Shown here in pieces: positions 1 through 10,345 of a stretch of DNA of 64,000 nt. Below the pieces are notes generated by a model that saw nothing but the letters and a program-made list of their open reading frames with translations, had not been told where the DNA came from and made no database searches. The stretch covers positions 211,070 to 275,069 of the forward strand of contig WGME01000014.1 of assembly GCA_016125225.1 (NCBI GenBank). Reading direction: 5' to 3'. The position numbers and the translations under genes were made by a program. The DNA comes from a bacterium. GTDB taxonomy: Bacteria > Planctomycetota > Planctomycetia > Planctomycetales > Planctomycetaceae. Every line of letters begins with the position of its first letter. Position 1 is the first letter of the stretch.

Positions 1-2
1 CC

Positions 3-1928
3 GGAAATGATCCCTCGGTGTTGCAAGCAACAGCCACAACGGCCCGCAACTTGGGGCTCACTTGGGAAGCCTACGGTTGGGCTTATCTCACGGCGCGGCA
101 TTTTCCTCAGACCGCCTGGGCACCTCAGATGTTGAAGGTGCTGCAGCGTGAGGTGGAAGATCTGCCGTTGGTCCGAACCATCCAGGCAAAGAATCCTGCT
201 TATCAACTCGATCTTTCGGCCTACCCATTACCCAATATGCCGGATGATAGTTCGATCGAATCACCGCCAGCAGATTCTTTTCTTCCGGCTAATCGCGATG
301 CCATAATTTCCTTCACAGATCTGGCGGCTCAATCGGGATTCGAGTTTCCGTATTACAATGGGGCACCACGCGATCAGCAAACCCGTCGGATGTACGAGTT
401 CAATGGTGGCGGCGTTGGTGTGCTCGATTATGACAATGACGGCCGCCCTGATCTCTTCATGACCCAGGGGGCCACCTGGCCTCCAAAATCCGGTTCACAA
501 GCCCATACCGATCGGCTCTTTCGCAATGGTATTGGTGATCATTTCCTAGATGTGACGGATGCTGCCCATGTGAGGGATGGGCAATTCAGTGCGGGCGTGT
601 CCATCGGCGATCTCGACAATGATGGCTTCCCCGACGTTTATGTGGCGAATGTTGGCCGGAATCGCCTGCTGATGAACAACGGTGACGGCACCTTTCGCGA
701 TGTGACGGAAGCCACGAAGACAGCGGGCGATGACTGGTCGACCAGTTGTGCCATCGCTGATCTAAATGGAGACAGTCTGCCCGATCTGTATGTGGTCAAT
801 TACCTCAAAGGCGAGGATCTGTTCGAACGGCTCTGCCGCGATGAAGATAATCATGTCCGAAGTTGCTCACCTCGCGAATTTGCAGGTGCTCAGGATCGGC
901 TCTATATGAATTCGGGAGACGGAACGTTTTTCGATATCACGGCCACTTCGGGAATCCAGGTCGAAGATGGTAAGGGGCTTGGAATCGCCGTGGCAGACTT
1001 CACAGGATCGGGACACCTCGACATTTTTATCGCGAACGACGCCGTACCGAATTTCTACTTCGCAAACACCGGCCATGCGTCATCAACAGACGTATTGTTT
1101 ACCGAAGAGGCACTGGTGCGCGGGGTGGCTTTTAATGAAGCAGGCCGGGCTGAAGCCTGCATGGGGATTGCCGTCGGTGATGCCGATGGCGATGCGAGAC
1201 TCGATCTGTTCGTGACCAATTTCTATAACGAGTCAAATACGTTCTATCGTCAATTGGACGGTGGTGAATTTCTGGACGCGACACGTCAGGCACAACTCGA
1301 TACGCCCAGCCTGAAGATGCTCGGATTCGGGACTCAGTTTCTGGATGCCGATCGAGATGGGGATCTCGACCTGTTCGTGGCGAACGGGCATATTGATGAT
1401 CTGACCGATACGGGCATTCCACTGGCCATGCGACCGCAATTTTTCGGAAATGACGGACAGGGCTGCTTCGTCGAACTCGCGTCAGAATCCGTGGGAAGTT
1501 ACTTCGATCGAGAACAACTCGGCCGCGGTGCGGCGATTGTCGACTGGAACTGCGACGGCCTCGAAGACCTCGTCGTCTCCCATCTCGATACTCCTGCAGC
1601 CTTGTTAACGAACCGTTCTCCCGAACCTGGTCATGCGATCCGGCTGAATCTGAAAGGCACGCAGTCGAGCCGCGATGCGATTGGCACTACGGTGACTGTT
1701 GAGACGGCAGGGAAGACGATCATGCGACAGCTCTCGGCCGGTGATGGATTTCAGGCGTCGAATCAACGCCGACTGGTGATCGGTTTGGGCTCAGCCGATA
1801 CGATCGATCGACTGCATGTACGTTGGCCGAGTGGCAATGTTTCCACTCTGACGGCAGTCCCCATCAACACTGAAGTATTGCTGATTGAAGCCCGCGATAC
1901 CGTTGTCATGCTGCCGAAATTACGATGA
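3..1928 (+). CDS. FG-GAP repeat / ASPIC-UnbV (CRTAC1-like) protein, 5' partial
   Basis: The frame is open to the left edge of the window, so the N-terminus is missing. A GTG at 18 could start translation, but the preceding codons read as normal coding sequence. The first ~90 residues look like the end of a helical, possibly TPR-like, region. From about residue 100 there are repeated D-x-D/N-x-D-G-x-x-D-L calcium-binding motifs (for example DYDNDGRPDLF, DLDNDGFPDVY), typical of FG-GAP/VCBS beta-propeller blades. The C-terminal ~90 residues fit an ASPIC/UnbV domain (I-G-T-T-V, QLSAGDGFQASNQ, WPSG). Such proteins are abundant in Planctomycetota and are usually exported; their substrates are mostly unknown. 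The next gene is convergent, with a 19-bp gap. Family call is firm; function is open. Confidence 0.85.
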   Translation, partial: GNDPSVLQATATTARNLGLTWEAYGWAYLTARHFPQTAWAPQMLKVLQREVEDLPLVRTIQAKNPAYQLDLSAYPLPNMPDDSSIESPPADSFLPANRDAIISFTDLAAQSGFEFPYYNGAPRDQQTRRMYEFNGGGVGVLDYDNDGRPDLFMTQGATWPPKSGSQAHTDRLFRNGIGDHFLDVTDAAHVRDGQFSAGVSIGDLDNDGFPDVYVANVGRNRLLMNNGDGTFRDVTEATKTAGDDWSTSCAIADLNGDSLPDLYVVNYLKGEDLFERLCRDEDNHVRSCSPREFAGAQDRLYMNSGDGTFFDITATSGIQVEDGKGLGIAVADFTGSGHLDIFIANDAVPNFYFANTGHASSTDVLFTEEALVRGVAFNEAGRAEACMGIAVGDADGDARLDLFVTNFYNESNTFYRQLDGGEFLDATRQAQLDTPSLKMLGFGTQFLDADRDGDLDLFVANGHIDDLTDTGIPLAMRPQFFGNDGQGCFVELASESVGSYFDREQLGRGAAIVDWNCDGLEDLVVSHLDTPAALLTNRSPEPGHAIRLNLKGTQSSRDAIGTTVTVETAGKTIMRQLSAGDGFQASNQRRLVIGLGSADTIDRLHVRWPSGNVSTLTAVPINTEVLLIEARDTVVMLPKLR

Positions 1929-1947
1929 TCGTCGATCACGGACCGCG

Positions 1948-3057
1948 TTACTCTTCGTGATTCAAGCCGGGCAACGGCTGACTCTTCGTAGAAACGGTCC
2001 GTTTTCGGCTGCGGACTTTCGGAGAAGACGGTGTCTCATCGACACGCCGGCCAGCCTTTGTGGTCGGGGCGGACATCGTCGGTTCCGGGCTGCCGTCGAG
2101 CGGATCGCCCACCGCAATCGATTCCAAGCGTTTCAAGCCGCGTGTCACATACTGTTCCGACAGATCGAAACCGAGGTATCGTCGTCCCAGCTTCTTCGCC
2201 ACCGCCAAGGTGGTCGCCGATCCGCTGAACGGGTCGAGCACCATTTCGCCCGGGTGTGAACACATGCGGATGATGCGGCCGAGGAGTTGCTCGGGCATCT
2301 GGCAGCCATGAAACCCTTCACGCTCTTTGAACGTGCCGGCGACCCTCGGAAAATACCAGGTGTCTTCCTGAGCCGTAAACCGATCGGCAAGATCCTGCGG
2401 TCTCAGCACCCAGGTCGACGCGGCAGGCGGACGATCGGATGGGGGCGGTTCTGCGACATCGGCCGGAGAGATGATCCACGTGTCGTCGGGCAGGCGGCCC
2501 TGAGGATTCGCTCGCTTATCGGCATAGACCAACTGCCGAGCCGACGGAATGCGGTTTTCCAGTTCTTCACCTCGAAAGGTGAACTGCTTCTCGTTCTTCA
2601 CGAAGTAGAACAGGTGGGCATGGCTGCGTGTGAACTTCTGACGACAGTTCACACCAAAGGTGTAATACCAGACCACCCAACTGCGACAACGGAACCCGAT
2701 TTCCCGCTGGGCCAGTACCTTCAATTCCGCGGCGTATTCATCGCCAATAGCCAGCCAGAACGTGCCATCGTCTTTCAAGGCCCGATGCACGCCCGCCATC
2801 CACCGCTGACACCAGTTGAGATACTGATTGGGATGCAGGGCATCCGCATAAACATCGTAATCGTAGCCAATGTTAAACGGAGGGTCGGCAAAGACCAGGT
2901 CAACACACCCCGGTGGAAGCTGCTCCAGAGCCGCGACGCAGTCGGTATGGACAATCGAATTCTCAAGCGGCGATGACGACAAAGGATTGAGACTCCATGC
3001 CTGGCAAGATCGGGAACGCGTGCAGTCTAACCAACCGTCGGCGGAAATCCCACGCAC
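1948..3057 (-). CDS. Orphan beta-class DNA methyltransferase (probably N6-adenine)
   Basis: Predicted site-specific DNA methyltransferase transferring a methyl group from S-adenosylmethionine to a base in a short target. The catalytic motif IV ([10 protein letters not shown], about residue 58) comes before the SAM-binding motif I ([10 protein letters not shown], about residue 270), the order of beta-class enzymes such as HinfI/CcrM methylases. DPPF favours adenine-N6 over cytosine-N4 (SPPY) modification. The C-terminal ~50 residues are basic and low in complexity. The annotated ATG at 3057 adds 25 residues not expected in the family; a TTG at 2982 preceded by GGAG at about 9 bases is an alternative start. 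It lies 16 bp downstream of the sulfatase on the same strand and may be read through from it. No restriction endonuclease or specificity gene is adjacent, so it looks like a solitary methylase. Confidence 0.88.
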   Translation of the reverse strand: MRGISADGWLDCTRSRSCQAWSLNPLSSSPLENSIVHTDCVAALEQLPPGCVDLVFADPPFNIGYDYDVYADALHPNQYLNWCQRWMAGVHRALKDDGTFWLAIGDEYAAELKVLAQREIGFRCRSWVVWYYTFGVNCRQKFTRSHAHLFYFVKNEKQFTFRGEELENRIPSARQLVYADKRANPQGRLPDDTWIISPADVAEPPPSDRPPAASTWVLRPQDLADRFTAQEDTWYFPRVAGTFKEREGFHGCQMPEQLLGRIIRMCSHPGEMVLDPFSGSATTLAVAKKLGRRYLGFDLSEQYVTRGLKRLESIAVGDPLDGSPEPTMSAPTTKAGRRVDETPSSPKVRSRKRTVSTKSQPLPGLNHEE

Positions 3058-3073
3058 CCCAGTCTCAGTGGAC

Positions 3074-4909
3074 TCAAGGGTTCTGCAGCGTCAAAGTCAG
3101 TCCGCGGACTTCCATCACTTGCGACGCTTTGACGTCGGTGGCTTTCAGCGTCAGTTGGCCAGTTCCCGCAGGCAACGTCATCTTGCCCAGGGCCCACGGA
3201 CGAAAATCTTTGACATACGATTCTGATCCGCGATCCACCCGGTCCTGCTCTTGGCCATATAGCGGCGGATCGTGGGCTTCGGTCACGTTCGCGGTCAGAG
3301 TCTCGTCGCCGAGGCTCAATGCGATGGTAGAGCCCAGATCGGATTTGGCGACGGCATAGTAGATGGTCACTTCATAATCGCCCGCGGTTGCGATATCGAC
3401 ATCCCAGGTCATGGCGTCATCTGTTGAAGTCCAGTTGCGGAAGAACGAACAGTTCGGGGCCTTGCCACTCCGTTCGACACCCCCGTGAGGAACACCGTCG
3501 CGTGCGGGAAGGTAAGTGATGGGGAATTGTGGATAACCCACGGTAAACGGCCGGTCGACGCGTTCCAACTGCGAAAGAATCTCCCGCTTCCAGTCCTCCA
3601 CTGCGGCTTGCAACGCTTGAGTCACCTTCGGTTCCTGTTGGGTAATCGCGGTGGTCTGGCCAGGGTCGTTGACAAGATCATAAAGCTGTCCCTGGGCATC
3701 GAGTCGGTAACGCTGATTCCGCACGCTCACCTTGCCCGCCCAATGCGAGAAGATCAACCGATCGGTCGGGGCATCGTTGCCGACAGTCAACCAGGGAACG
3801 AAGCTCATCCCATCCAACGGGCGGTCCTCTGGGATCTTGACTTGTGCCAGTTCGGCTAGCGACGGTAGCAAGTCAATCGCACCGGAAATCTGCGGGACAC
3901 GCCGTCCCGCTGGAATGTGTCCCGGCCAACGGATCAACAAGGGCGACCGCACGCCCCCTTCATCGGTCGATCCTTTCCGACCCTTCATGCCGTCGTTCCA
4001 ACGAAAACTGTTCGGGCCGTTGTCGCTGAAGTAGAGCACGATGGTGTTGTCGGTCAGCTTCAACTCGTCAAGCAGAGCCAGAATCCGGCCGACATTGTCA
4101 TCGATATTCTCGCACATGGCCAAAGCGGCCCTCGTCATAGGCAACTCTTCCTGCTTCGGGTTCTGAAAACGATCAGGCAGGGCCGCGTCACGGAACTTAT
4201 CGTAGTAGTTGTCGGGCACCTGCATGGGGGAATGGGGAGTGTTATAGGGGACATAGCACAGGAATGGTCCCTCGCGATGCTGGCGGATGAAGTTCATCGC
4301 GTGAGTGGTGAGGTCGTCTGTGATGTAGCCGTCACCGGTCACCAATTGGCCATTGTGCTCTAAGGGTGGGTTGAAGTAGTTCCCCCAATGACCCGAGCAG
4401 AATCCGTAATACTCATCGAAGCCGCGGCCGCAGGGATGATAAGGATACTGTGTGCCATTGTGCCATTTGCCGAAAGCCCCCGTGGCATAGCCCGCAGCTT
4501 TGAAAACATCAGCCAGCGTCCGCTCATCCAGGTCGAGCCGTTCTCCGCCGGTAGAAACATTGAAGACATTGCCGCGCGGATGATACCGCCCCGTAAGGAA
4601 CTCCGCCCGCGTGGGTGAGCAGACGGGGCAAACATAAAAACGTTCGAACAACGCCCCATCGCGCGCCAGTGAATCGATATGCGGCGTCGAGAGATTATGA
4701 TTGCCATGAACGCTCAGGTCGCCCCAGCCCTGATCATCTGAGAGAATGACCACGACGTTTGGCTTTCGCTCGTTCGCGTTGGCGACCGCGTGCTGAACCG
4801 ATCCCATCCATACCAATGCGGCAGCAACTGACACAACGAGTTTTGTGGCGCTAGAGAGGAATCGGCTACGAAGCCAGGGAAGAAGGGGCGGTGATACGGG
4901 TGTCGACAT
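3074..4909 (-). CDS. Exported Cys-type sulfatase with C-terminal beta-domain
   Basis: Hydrolyses sulfate esters, probably of sulfated polysaccharide. Residues ~15-45 form an export signal (basic start, hydrophobic core [13 protein letters not shown], then AVANA). The mature part opens with the metal-binding stretch [14 protein letters not shown]. The active-site signature C97-S-P-T-R101 followed by FLTG has the cysteine that is converted to formylglycine. Later conserved features (GKWH, DNGPNS, GGVRSP) are present. After about residue 480 there is an extra ~130-residue segment that looks like a beta-sandwich carbohydrate-binding module ([17 protein letters not shown]). The ATG is preceded by GGGAG at 8 bases. 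The sulfatase-modifying enzyme is not in the window. Planctomycetes typically carry many sulfatases; the substrate cannot be told from sequence. Confidence 0.93.
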   Translation of the reverse strand: MSTPVSPPLLPWLRSRFLSSATKLVVSVAAALVWMGSVQHAVANANERKPNVVVILSDDQGWGDLSVHGNHNLSTPHIDSLARDGALFERFYVCPVCSPTRAEFLTGRYHPRGNVFNVSTGGERLDLDERTLADVFKAAGYATGAFGKWHNGTQYPYHPCGRGFDEYYGFCSGHWGNYFNPPLEHNGQLVTGDGYITDDLTTHAMNFIRQHREGPFLCYVPYNTPHSPMQVPDNYYDKFRDAALPDRFQNPKQEELPMTRAALAMCENIDDNVGRILALLDELKLTDNTIVLYFSDNGPNSFRWNDGMKGRKGSTDEGGVRSPLLIRWPGHIPAGRRVPQISGAIDLLPSLAELAQVKIPEDRPLDGMSFVPWLTVGNDAPTDRLIFSHWAGKVSVRNQRYRLDAQGQLYDLVNDPGQTTAITQQEPKVTQALQAAVEDWKREILSQLERVDRPFTVGYPQFPITYLPARDGVPHGGVERSGKAPNCSFFRNWTSTDDAMTWDVDIATAGDYEVTIYYAVAKSDLGSTIALSLGDETLTANVTEAHDPPLYGQEQDRVDRGSESYVKDFRPWALGKMTLPAGTGQLTLKATDVKASQVMEVRGLTLTLQNP

Positions 4910-5314
4910 GGAACAGCTCCCGAGCGTGCAGGGGATGAAAGGTCATCACAGTATTGGCCGGTCGCGGGTGATGGTCAACGTTGGCTCGCCCGCGGTCTCT
5001 GAACAAGATGAAGATTGCCACGACCACTCGTTATTGGCTGAGGTCGAGCCCGCGCCATCAGAATTGATGCGGCCTACCGCGGCAAAGGTGCTCCCTGCTC
5101 ACGAGAACATGGGCTGATCATTTTCTGATTTCACCCTTATGGTGAACATCAGGCGGGCAGTTTGTGATGAACTGCGGAAATCTCAGCGTCGGTCTTGCGA
5201 TTGCGGCAATAGTCGAGGTGGCATACCATATTGGCGAAATAACAGGCGATCGCGATGGGCCGGGCGGTTCCCTGGCCGTTCATCAAGCGTGTTTCCAGGA
5301 AGGAAACGATAGTA
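4910..5314. other. Divergent intergenic region, sulfatase / squalene-hopene cyclase
   Basis: About 400 bp between divergently read genes. Short open frames in it (for example 5164-5388 plus) lack a credible ribosome site and overlap the start of the cyclase. It presumably holds both promoters, but I see no convincing -35/-10 pair, riboswitch or terminator. Confidence 0.4.
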
Positions 5315-7426
5315 ATGAGTGCTGGATTTTCCCCGGCGTCCCGGTTGGATCTGACGCAAACTCACGGGACAGCAGCGAACCTGGATAACGCATTTTCTCC
5401 ATCCAGCCTGCAAACAGCAATCTCTCGCACGCGGGATTTTCTCCTGCATCGTCAGCATACCGATGGTCACTGGGTCGCCGAGCTTGAAGGCGACACGATC
5501 CTCGAATCGGAATACATTCTGCTGCTAGCGTTTCTTGGCCAGGGGCAATCCACACGCGCGAAAGAAGCCGCAGCCTATCTGCTCAGCCATCAATCGGAAG
5601 ATGGCAGTTGGGGCAACTTCCCCGGCGGCCCGATCGATGTCAGTGCGGCGGCGAAGGCTTATCTGGCTCTAAAAATCACCGGGCATGATCCGAGTCTCCC
5701 GGTGATGCAAAAGGCTCGCGCGGCGATCCTGAATGCGGGCGGGGTCGAGCGGGTTAACAGTTTCACGCGGTTCTATCTAGCGATGCTGGGGCTTATTCCC
5801 TACGACCTCTGCCCGGCAGTTCCGCCCGAATTGATCCTTATTCCTGACTGGTCGCCGTTTAACATCTATGAAATGTCAGCGTGGTCGCGGACGATCGTGA
5901 TTCCGCTGAGCCTGTTGTGGGCTTATCAACCGAAGACGCAGTTGCCACCCGAACATCACATCGATGAATTGTATGCCTCGCTGGAGAAACAATTGCCCCG
6001 GCAGATACAGGGGGTCAACACGGCGGGGGACACCGGCAGTTGGAACTGGAGCCGGTTCTTTCAACGAGTCGATCAAGCGTTGAAATCGGTGGAGGGCTGG
6101 GGGATCAAGCCGCTGCGTTCCGTCGCGGTAAAACGCTGTGAGCAATGGATTCTCGAACGCTTGGAAGACAGCGACGGCTTGGGGGCGATCTTCCCGCCGA
6201 TCATCTGGACCATCATCGGCATGCGGTGCCTGGGTTACAAAGATGATTCGCCAGTGATTCAATCGCAGTTGGCGGAACTCGAAAAGCTGGTAATTCGTGA
6301 CGATGTTACCGGTGAAGTCCGCTTGCAACCCTGTTTGTCACCTGTCTGGGATTCCGCGATCACCGTGATTGCCTTGCGCGATGCTGGCGTGCCAGCCACG
6401 CATCCGCAAATGCGCAAGGGGATAGAATGGTTGCTGTCGCAGGAGATTCGGACCAAGGGAGATTGGTCGCGAGCACGGCCCGATGTGGAACCGGGTGGCT
6501 GGTGCTTCGAATATCGCAACAAGTTTTACCCCGACTTTGATGACACGGCGATGGTGGTGATTGCCCTGTCGCGTTGTCTGCCGGAAGATCTACATGGCCC
6601 GTGGTCGCTGAACTGGCATCAGGAAGGGCCTGCCGATCATGCAACGCTATCTGGCACGGCGACGGCCTCGAAAACGGCGGTGCAGCAGGTTGAAGCCGCT
6701 CAGCCGTTGTTATCCGCGATGCGGCGGGGCATGGACTGGCTGGTGGCGATGCAAAGCCGCAACGGCGGCTGGGGGGCGTTTGATGTCGATAACACGCGCG
6801 AAGTCTTCACCAAGGTTCCATTCGCCGATCACAATGCGATGATCGACCCGAGTTCGGCCGACATCACGGCCCGCATTCTGGAAGCCTTCGCCGGAGTCAC
6901 TTCCGAGCGCGACATGCCCTGCATGTTGAAGTCGCTGAAGTACATCTGGTCGGATCAGTGTGACGATGGAGCCTGGTTCGGCCGCTGGGGGGTGAATTAC
7001 CTGTATGGCACGTGGCAGGTGATTCAGGGGCTTACGCGGTTCGGCATCTCACCGCAGGATTCGCGGTTGCAACGAGGGGCGGCGTGGTTGATCGCGAAGC
7101 AGCAGCCGTGTGGTGGTTGGGGCGAAACACCCGCCACCTATGATGACCCTTCCTTGCGAGGTACGGGAACACCGACCGCGTCGCAAACCGCGTGGGCTAT
7201 TCTGGGCCTGGTCTCTGCCGGTCACGCCGACAGCGAGGCCGTCCGCCGCGGCGTGCTATTCCTCATCGACACGCAGCAAGCCGACGGCGGCTGGAACGAA
7301 CCCGAATTCACCGGCACCGGCTTCCCGCGCGTCTTTTATCTGCGGTATCACTACTACCGCATCTATTTTCCGTTGATGGCGTTGTCGCGGTATCAGACGG
7401 CGATTTCTGCCGCGGGAAATGCGTGA
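5315..7426 (+). CDS. shc: Squalene-hopene cyclase
   Basis: Cyclises squalene to the pentacyclic hopene skeleton, the first committed step of hopanoid synthesis; a monotopic membrane enzyme. The general-acid motif D407-F-D-D410 fits the family DXDD. Several QW-type repeats are visible (QSEDGSWGNF, QSRNGGWGAF, QQPCGGWGE, QQADGGWNE). Length is 703 residues, slightly above the usual 630-720 midpoint, with a low-complexity insert near residue 450 (GTATASKTAVQQVEAAQ). The frame is open back to 5255, but ATG 5315 is chosen because AGGAAGGA at 5297-5304 lies 10 bases upstream. No other hopanoid genes (hpnC/D/E, hpnH) are in the window, so the pathway must be scattered. The downstream PSD1 gene follows after about 100 bp. 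Confidence 0.95.
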   Translation: MSAGFSPASRLDLTQTHGTAANLDNAFSPSSLQTAISRTRDFLLHRQHTDGHWVAELEGDTILESEYILLLAFLGQGQSTRAKEAAAYLLSHQSEDGSWGNFPGGPIDVSAAAKAYLALKITGHDPSLPVMQKARAAILNAGGVERVNSFTRFYLAMLGLIPYDLCPAVPPELILIPDWSPFNIYEMSAWSRTIVIPLSLLWAYQPKTQLPPEHHIDELYASLEKQLPRQIQGVNTAGDTGSWNWSRFFQRVDQALKSVEGWGIKPLRSVAVKRCEQWILERLEDSDGLGAIFPPIIWTIIGMRCLGYKDDSPVIQSQLAELEKLVIRDDVTGEVRLQPCLSPVWDSAITVIALRDAGVPATHPQMRKGIEWLLSQEIRTKGDWSRARPDVEPGGWCFEYRNKFYPDFDDTAMVVIALSRCLPEDLHGPWSLNWHQEGPADHATLSGTATASKTAVQQVEAAQPLLSAMRRGMDWLVAMQSRNGGWGAFDVDNTREVFTKVPFADHNAMIDPSSADITARILEAFAGVTSERDMPCMLKSLKYIWSDQCDDGAWFGRWGVNYLYGTWQVIQGLTRFGISPQDSRLQRGAAWLIAKQQPCGGWGETPATYDDPSLRGTGTPTASQTAWAILGLVSAGHADSEAVRRGVLFLIDTQQADGGWNEPEFTGTGFPRVFYLRYHYYRIYFPLMALSRYQTAISAAGNA

Positions 7427-7529
7427 TCTTGCCCGCAACGCATTGACGCATGCCAATGGGTTCTTTTACCATCCCAGTAGAGCATAGGTGATTCCACTTT
7501 GATGCCTCACAGGGGCGAGAGGGGATGGT

Positions 7530-10331
7530 ATGGCCTCATCGACAGCGCACGCCGATGACGCAATCCAACTTGGGCGAAGAGCTGTCATAGCTTGCCTCAT
7601 CATCGCCACTGGCGTGATGGTCTTTTCTGCATGCCCGGTGATCGCAGACGAAGTTGAATTCTCGCGTGATGTGCTGCCTCTTCTGCAGAAACATTGCCTT
7701 GATTGTCATGGCCCTGATACGGCGGAAAGCCATTTGCGACTCGATAGCCCCGTGGCCGCGCTCCGGGGGGGAGATTCCGGCGAACAGGCCATTGTCCCCG
7801 GTAAGAGTGATCAAAGCTATCTGCTAACTCGGGTCCTGCATGCCGATGCCAAGCAACGCATGCCCCCGGATGCGGAACCGTTATCCCGTGAAGAGATCGC
7901 GATCCTCAAAGTGTGGATCGATCAGACATCCCATTGGGAAACCGCGAAACAGGAGTTGAAAGACCGGCGGCTCGATCATTGGTCGTTCCAACCGTTGTTG
8001 CGCCCTGCAGTGCCAGGCACTGCGACTCATCCGATCGATGCATTCATCGAGCAGCGATTGGCACAAAATCAACTCACGCTTTCTCCGTCAGCCAGCCGCA
8101 GCACGTTAATCCGCCGGTTGTCGCTAGTGATGTTAGGCCTGCCACCATCACCGGACCGCGTGGCGGAATTTGTGGCTGATGATTCGCCGCAAGCCTGGGA
8201 CCGGTTGGTCGAAGAGATGCTGGCCAGTCCGCACTATGGCGAACGGATGGCCACGCCATGGCTCGATCTCGTCCGCTTCGGCGAGACGCACGGCTTTGAG
8301 ACTAATCGCGAGCGTCCCCACGCTTGGCGGTATCGCGACTGGGTGGTGCAGGCGTTCAATGCCGACCAGCCGTACGATCAGTTTGTGCGGGACCAGATCG
8401 CGGGCGATGCCTGGGGGGCGGATGCCGCGACGGGCTTTCTAGTCGCTGGCTCCTATGATCTGGTGAAGGGGCAAGATGAACTGCTGCGTCTGACCCAACG
8501 ACAGGATGAGCTGGCGGACATCATCAATGCCACCGGCACAGCGTTTCTCGGGCTCACTCTCGGTTGTGCCCGTTGCCATAACCACAAATTCGATCCGGTC
8601 ACACAGACCGATTACTACGCTCTTCAGGCCGTATTCGCAGGGGTGAATCATGCGGATCGTGCCTTGCCAATGCCCGCCGAAACGCAGCAACAGCTTGAGC
8701 GTCTCGATGAGCAACTCGCTCAACTCCGTCAGCAGCTTATGCCCTATCTAGCCGAGAACCGCGACCCCGCCACCAGAAAACGTCCGGCGGTTCAGGCAAA
8801 AGAAAATATCGAACGCATCACGCCGACAGAAACCCGTATCGTGCGAATAACCATTCAGAAGACGAACCAGTCTCAGCCCTGCATCGATGAGTTCCAGATC
8901 TTCGCGGCGGGAAAGAATGTTGCGTTGGCCTCTGCAGGAGCAAAAGCGACCTCCTCAGGCGATTTCGTCCATCCGCTGCACAAACTCGAGCACATTAACG
9001 ATGGCCGGTTCGGTAACGCCCGCAGCTGGATTGCTAATGATGTCACCGGCGGCTGGGTGCAGATTGAGTTCGCCCAACCCGAAACGATCGACCTCATTCT
9101 CTGGGGCCGGGATCGCGAAGGCCGCTATGCCGACCGCCTGGCGATCGACTATCGAATTGAATGCTCGCCAGATGGCCAGACTTGGGAACTGCTGGCAACC
9201 TCGGCCGACCGTGAGCCCTTTGCGACCGATCAGCCATCGACTCCGAAATATGATTTTGCGGGTCTGAGCCAACAAGAACAGCAGCGTGGTCAGCAATGGC
9301 TGGAACGGTTGGAGCAACTTACGGCGACGCGCGATCAGTTGGCTCAACCGATATTGGTCTACGCGGGCACGTTCTCACAACCGGACCCAATCCATCGGTT
9401 GTATCGCGGTGAACCCACGGCTCCACGAGAAGTCGTGACACCCGCCGGGATTGCCGCATTGACGTCATTAACCATGCCCGCTGACTTACCCGAGCGCGAA
9501 CGCCGCGTGGCCTTGGCCGATTGGATCGCGAATAAAAAGAATCCGCTGACGGCTCGCGTGATGGCCAATCGCATCTGGCAGTTTCACTTCGGGACCGGGT
9601 TGGTCGATACGCCGAGCGACTTCGGAGCCAATGGTACGCGACCATCGCACCCGGAATTGCTTGACTGGCTGGCTTCCGAACTCATCGATTCCGGCTGGTC
9701 GCTCAAGCATCTGCATCGATTGATTCTGTCGTCACAAACCTGGCAGCAAGCAAGTCATCCCAGACCCGACGGTGTCAAAATCGATGCGGGCACGCGTCTC
9801 CTGTGGCGTTTTCCCCCGAGACGGCTGGAAGCCGAAGCGATTCGCGACAGCCAACTCGCCATCTCCGGGGTGCTCGATCTCTCGGTCGGTGGTCCGGGCT
9901 TCAGCGCGTTTGAAGTCGAAGCCGAAAATGTCCGGCATTATCACCCGAAAACACACTTTGAATCGACAGACTTCCGCCGCATGCTCTACATGACCAAGGT
10001 CAGGCAGGAACGAGATGCCGTGTTCGGTCTGTTCGACTGCCCCGATAATACCCAGGTGGTCCCCAAACGCAGCCGATCAACTACGCCACTGCAGGCACTG
10101 AATCTGCTCAATAGTCCGTTCACGTTGCAGGTGGCAGACCTCTTCGCTCAACGGCTTCAACGCGAAGCGAACACTCAGCCCGAACAGATTCAGTGGGCCT
10201 ATGAACTCTGCTTCGGCCGGTCTGCCAGTGCTGACGAAGTGGCCCAGGCGACCGACTTCATCACCGCCACCGATCTGCAACAGTTCGCGCGGGCGATGCT
10301 GAATGCCAACGAACTGGTCTTCCTGCCTTAA
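7530..10331 (+). CDS. PSD1 / PSCyt1-PSCyt2 multidomain cytochrome protein with inserted discoidin-like domain
   Basis: A 933-residue planctomycete-type protein. Residues ~15-40 are a hydrophobic export signal ending before [11 protein letters not shown]. The PSCyt1 domain carries a haem c motif CLDCH (C56-H60). The DUF1549/PSCyt2 domain (about 160-400) contains a second C-x-x-C-H ([11 protein letters not shown]). Between it and the C-terminal DUF1553/PSD1 domain (about 660-920) sits a ~150-residue segment resembling an F5/8 type C (discoidin) fold (IDEFQIF..., [20 protein letters not shown]). GAGAGGGGATGG precedes the ATG. The DUF1501 gene starts 14 bp after its stop, the standard pairing in Planctomycetota. 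The pair is thought to act in the periplasm or at the surface, often near polysaccharide degradation genes, but the biochemical role is unproven. The neighbouring sulfatase fits that setting. Confidence 0.92.
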   Translation: MASSTAHADDAIQLGRRAVIACLIIATGVMVFSACPVIADEVEFSRDVLPLLQKHCLDCHGPDTAESHLRLDSPVAALRGGDSGEQAIVPGKSDQSYLLTRVLHADAKQRMPPDAEPLSREEIAILKVWIDQTSHWETAKQELKDRRLDHWSFQPLLRPAVPGTATHPIDAFIEQRLAQNQLTLSPSASRSTLIRRLSLVMLGLPPSPDRVAEFVADDSPQAWDRLVEEMLASPHYGERMATPWLDLVRFGETHGFETNRERPHAWRYRDWVVQAFNADQPYDQFVRDQIAGDAWGADAATGFLVAGSYDLVKGQDELLRLTQRQDELADIINATGTAFLGLTLGCARCHNHKFDPVTQTDYYALQAVFAGVNHADRALPMPAETQQQLERLDEQLAQLRQQLMPYLAENRDPATRKRPAVQAKENIERITPTETRIVRITIQKTNQSQPCIDEFQIFAAGKNVALASAGAKATSSGDFVHPLHKLEHINDGRFGNARSWIANDVTGGWVQIEFAQPETIDLILWGRDREGRYADRLAIDYRIECSPDGQTWELLATSADREPFATDQPSTPKYDFAGLSQQEQQRGQQWLERLEQLTATRDQLAQPILVYAGTFSQPDPIHRLYRGEPTAPREVVTPAGIAALTSLTMPADLPERERRVALADWIANKKNPLTARVMANRIWQFHFGTGLVDTPSDFGANGTRPSHPELLDWLASELIDSGWSLKHLHRLILSSQTWQQASHPRPDGVKIDAGTRLLWRFPPRRLEAEAIRDSQLAISGVLDLSVGGPGFSAFEVEAENVRHYHPKTHFESTDFRRMLYMTKVRQERDAVFGLFDCPDNTQVVPKRSRSTTPLQALNLLNSPFTLQVADLFAQRLQREANTQPEQIQWAYELCFGRSASADEVAQATDFITATDLQQFARAMLNANELVFLP

Positions 10332-10345
10332 GACTGAACTCGATC

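Noticed and set aside
2287..2976. 229-codon plus-strand frame
   Set aside because: It lies wholly opposite the methyltransferase gene, whose motifs are clear; a mirror frame of GC-rich coding sequence.
5164..5388. 74-codon plus-strand frame upstream of the cyclase
   Set aside because: Overlaps the cyclase start in another frame, has no ribosome site and no motif.
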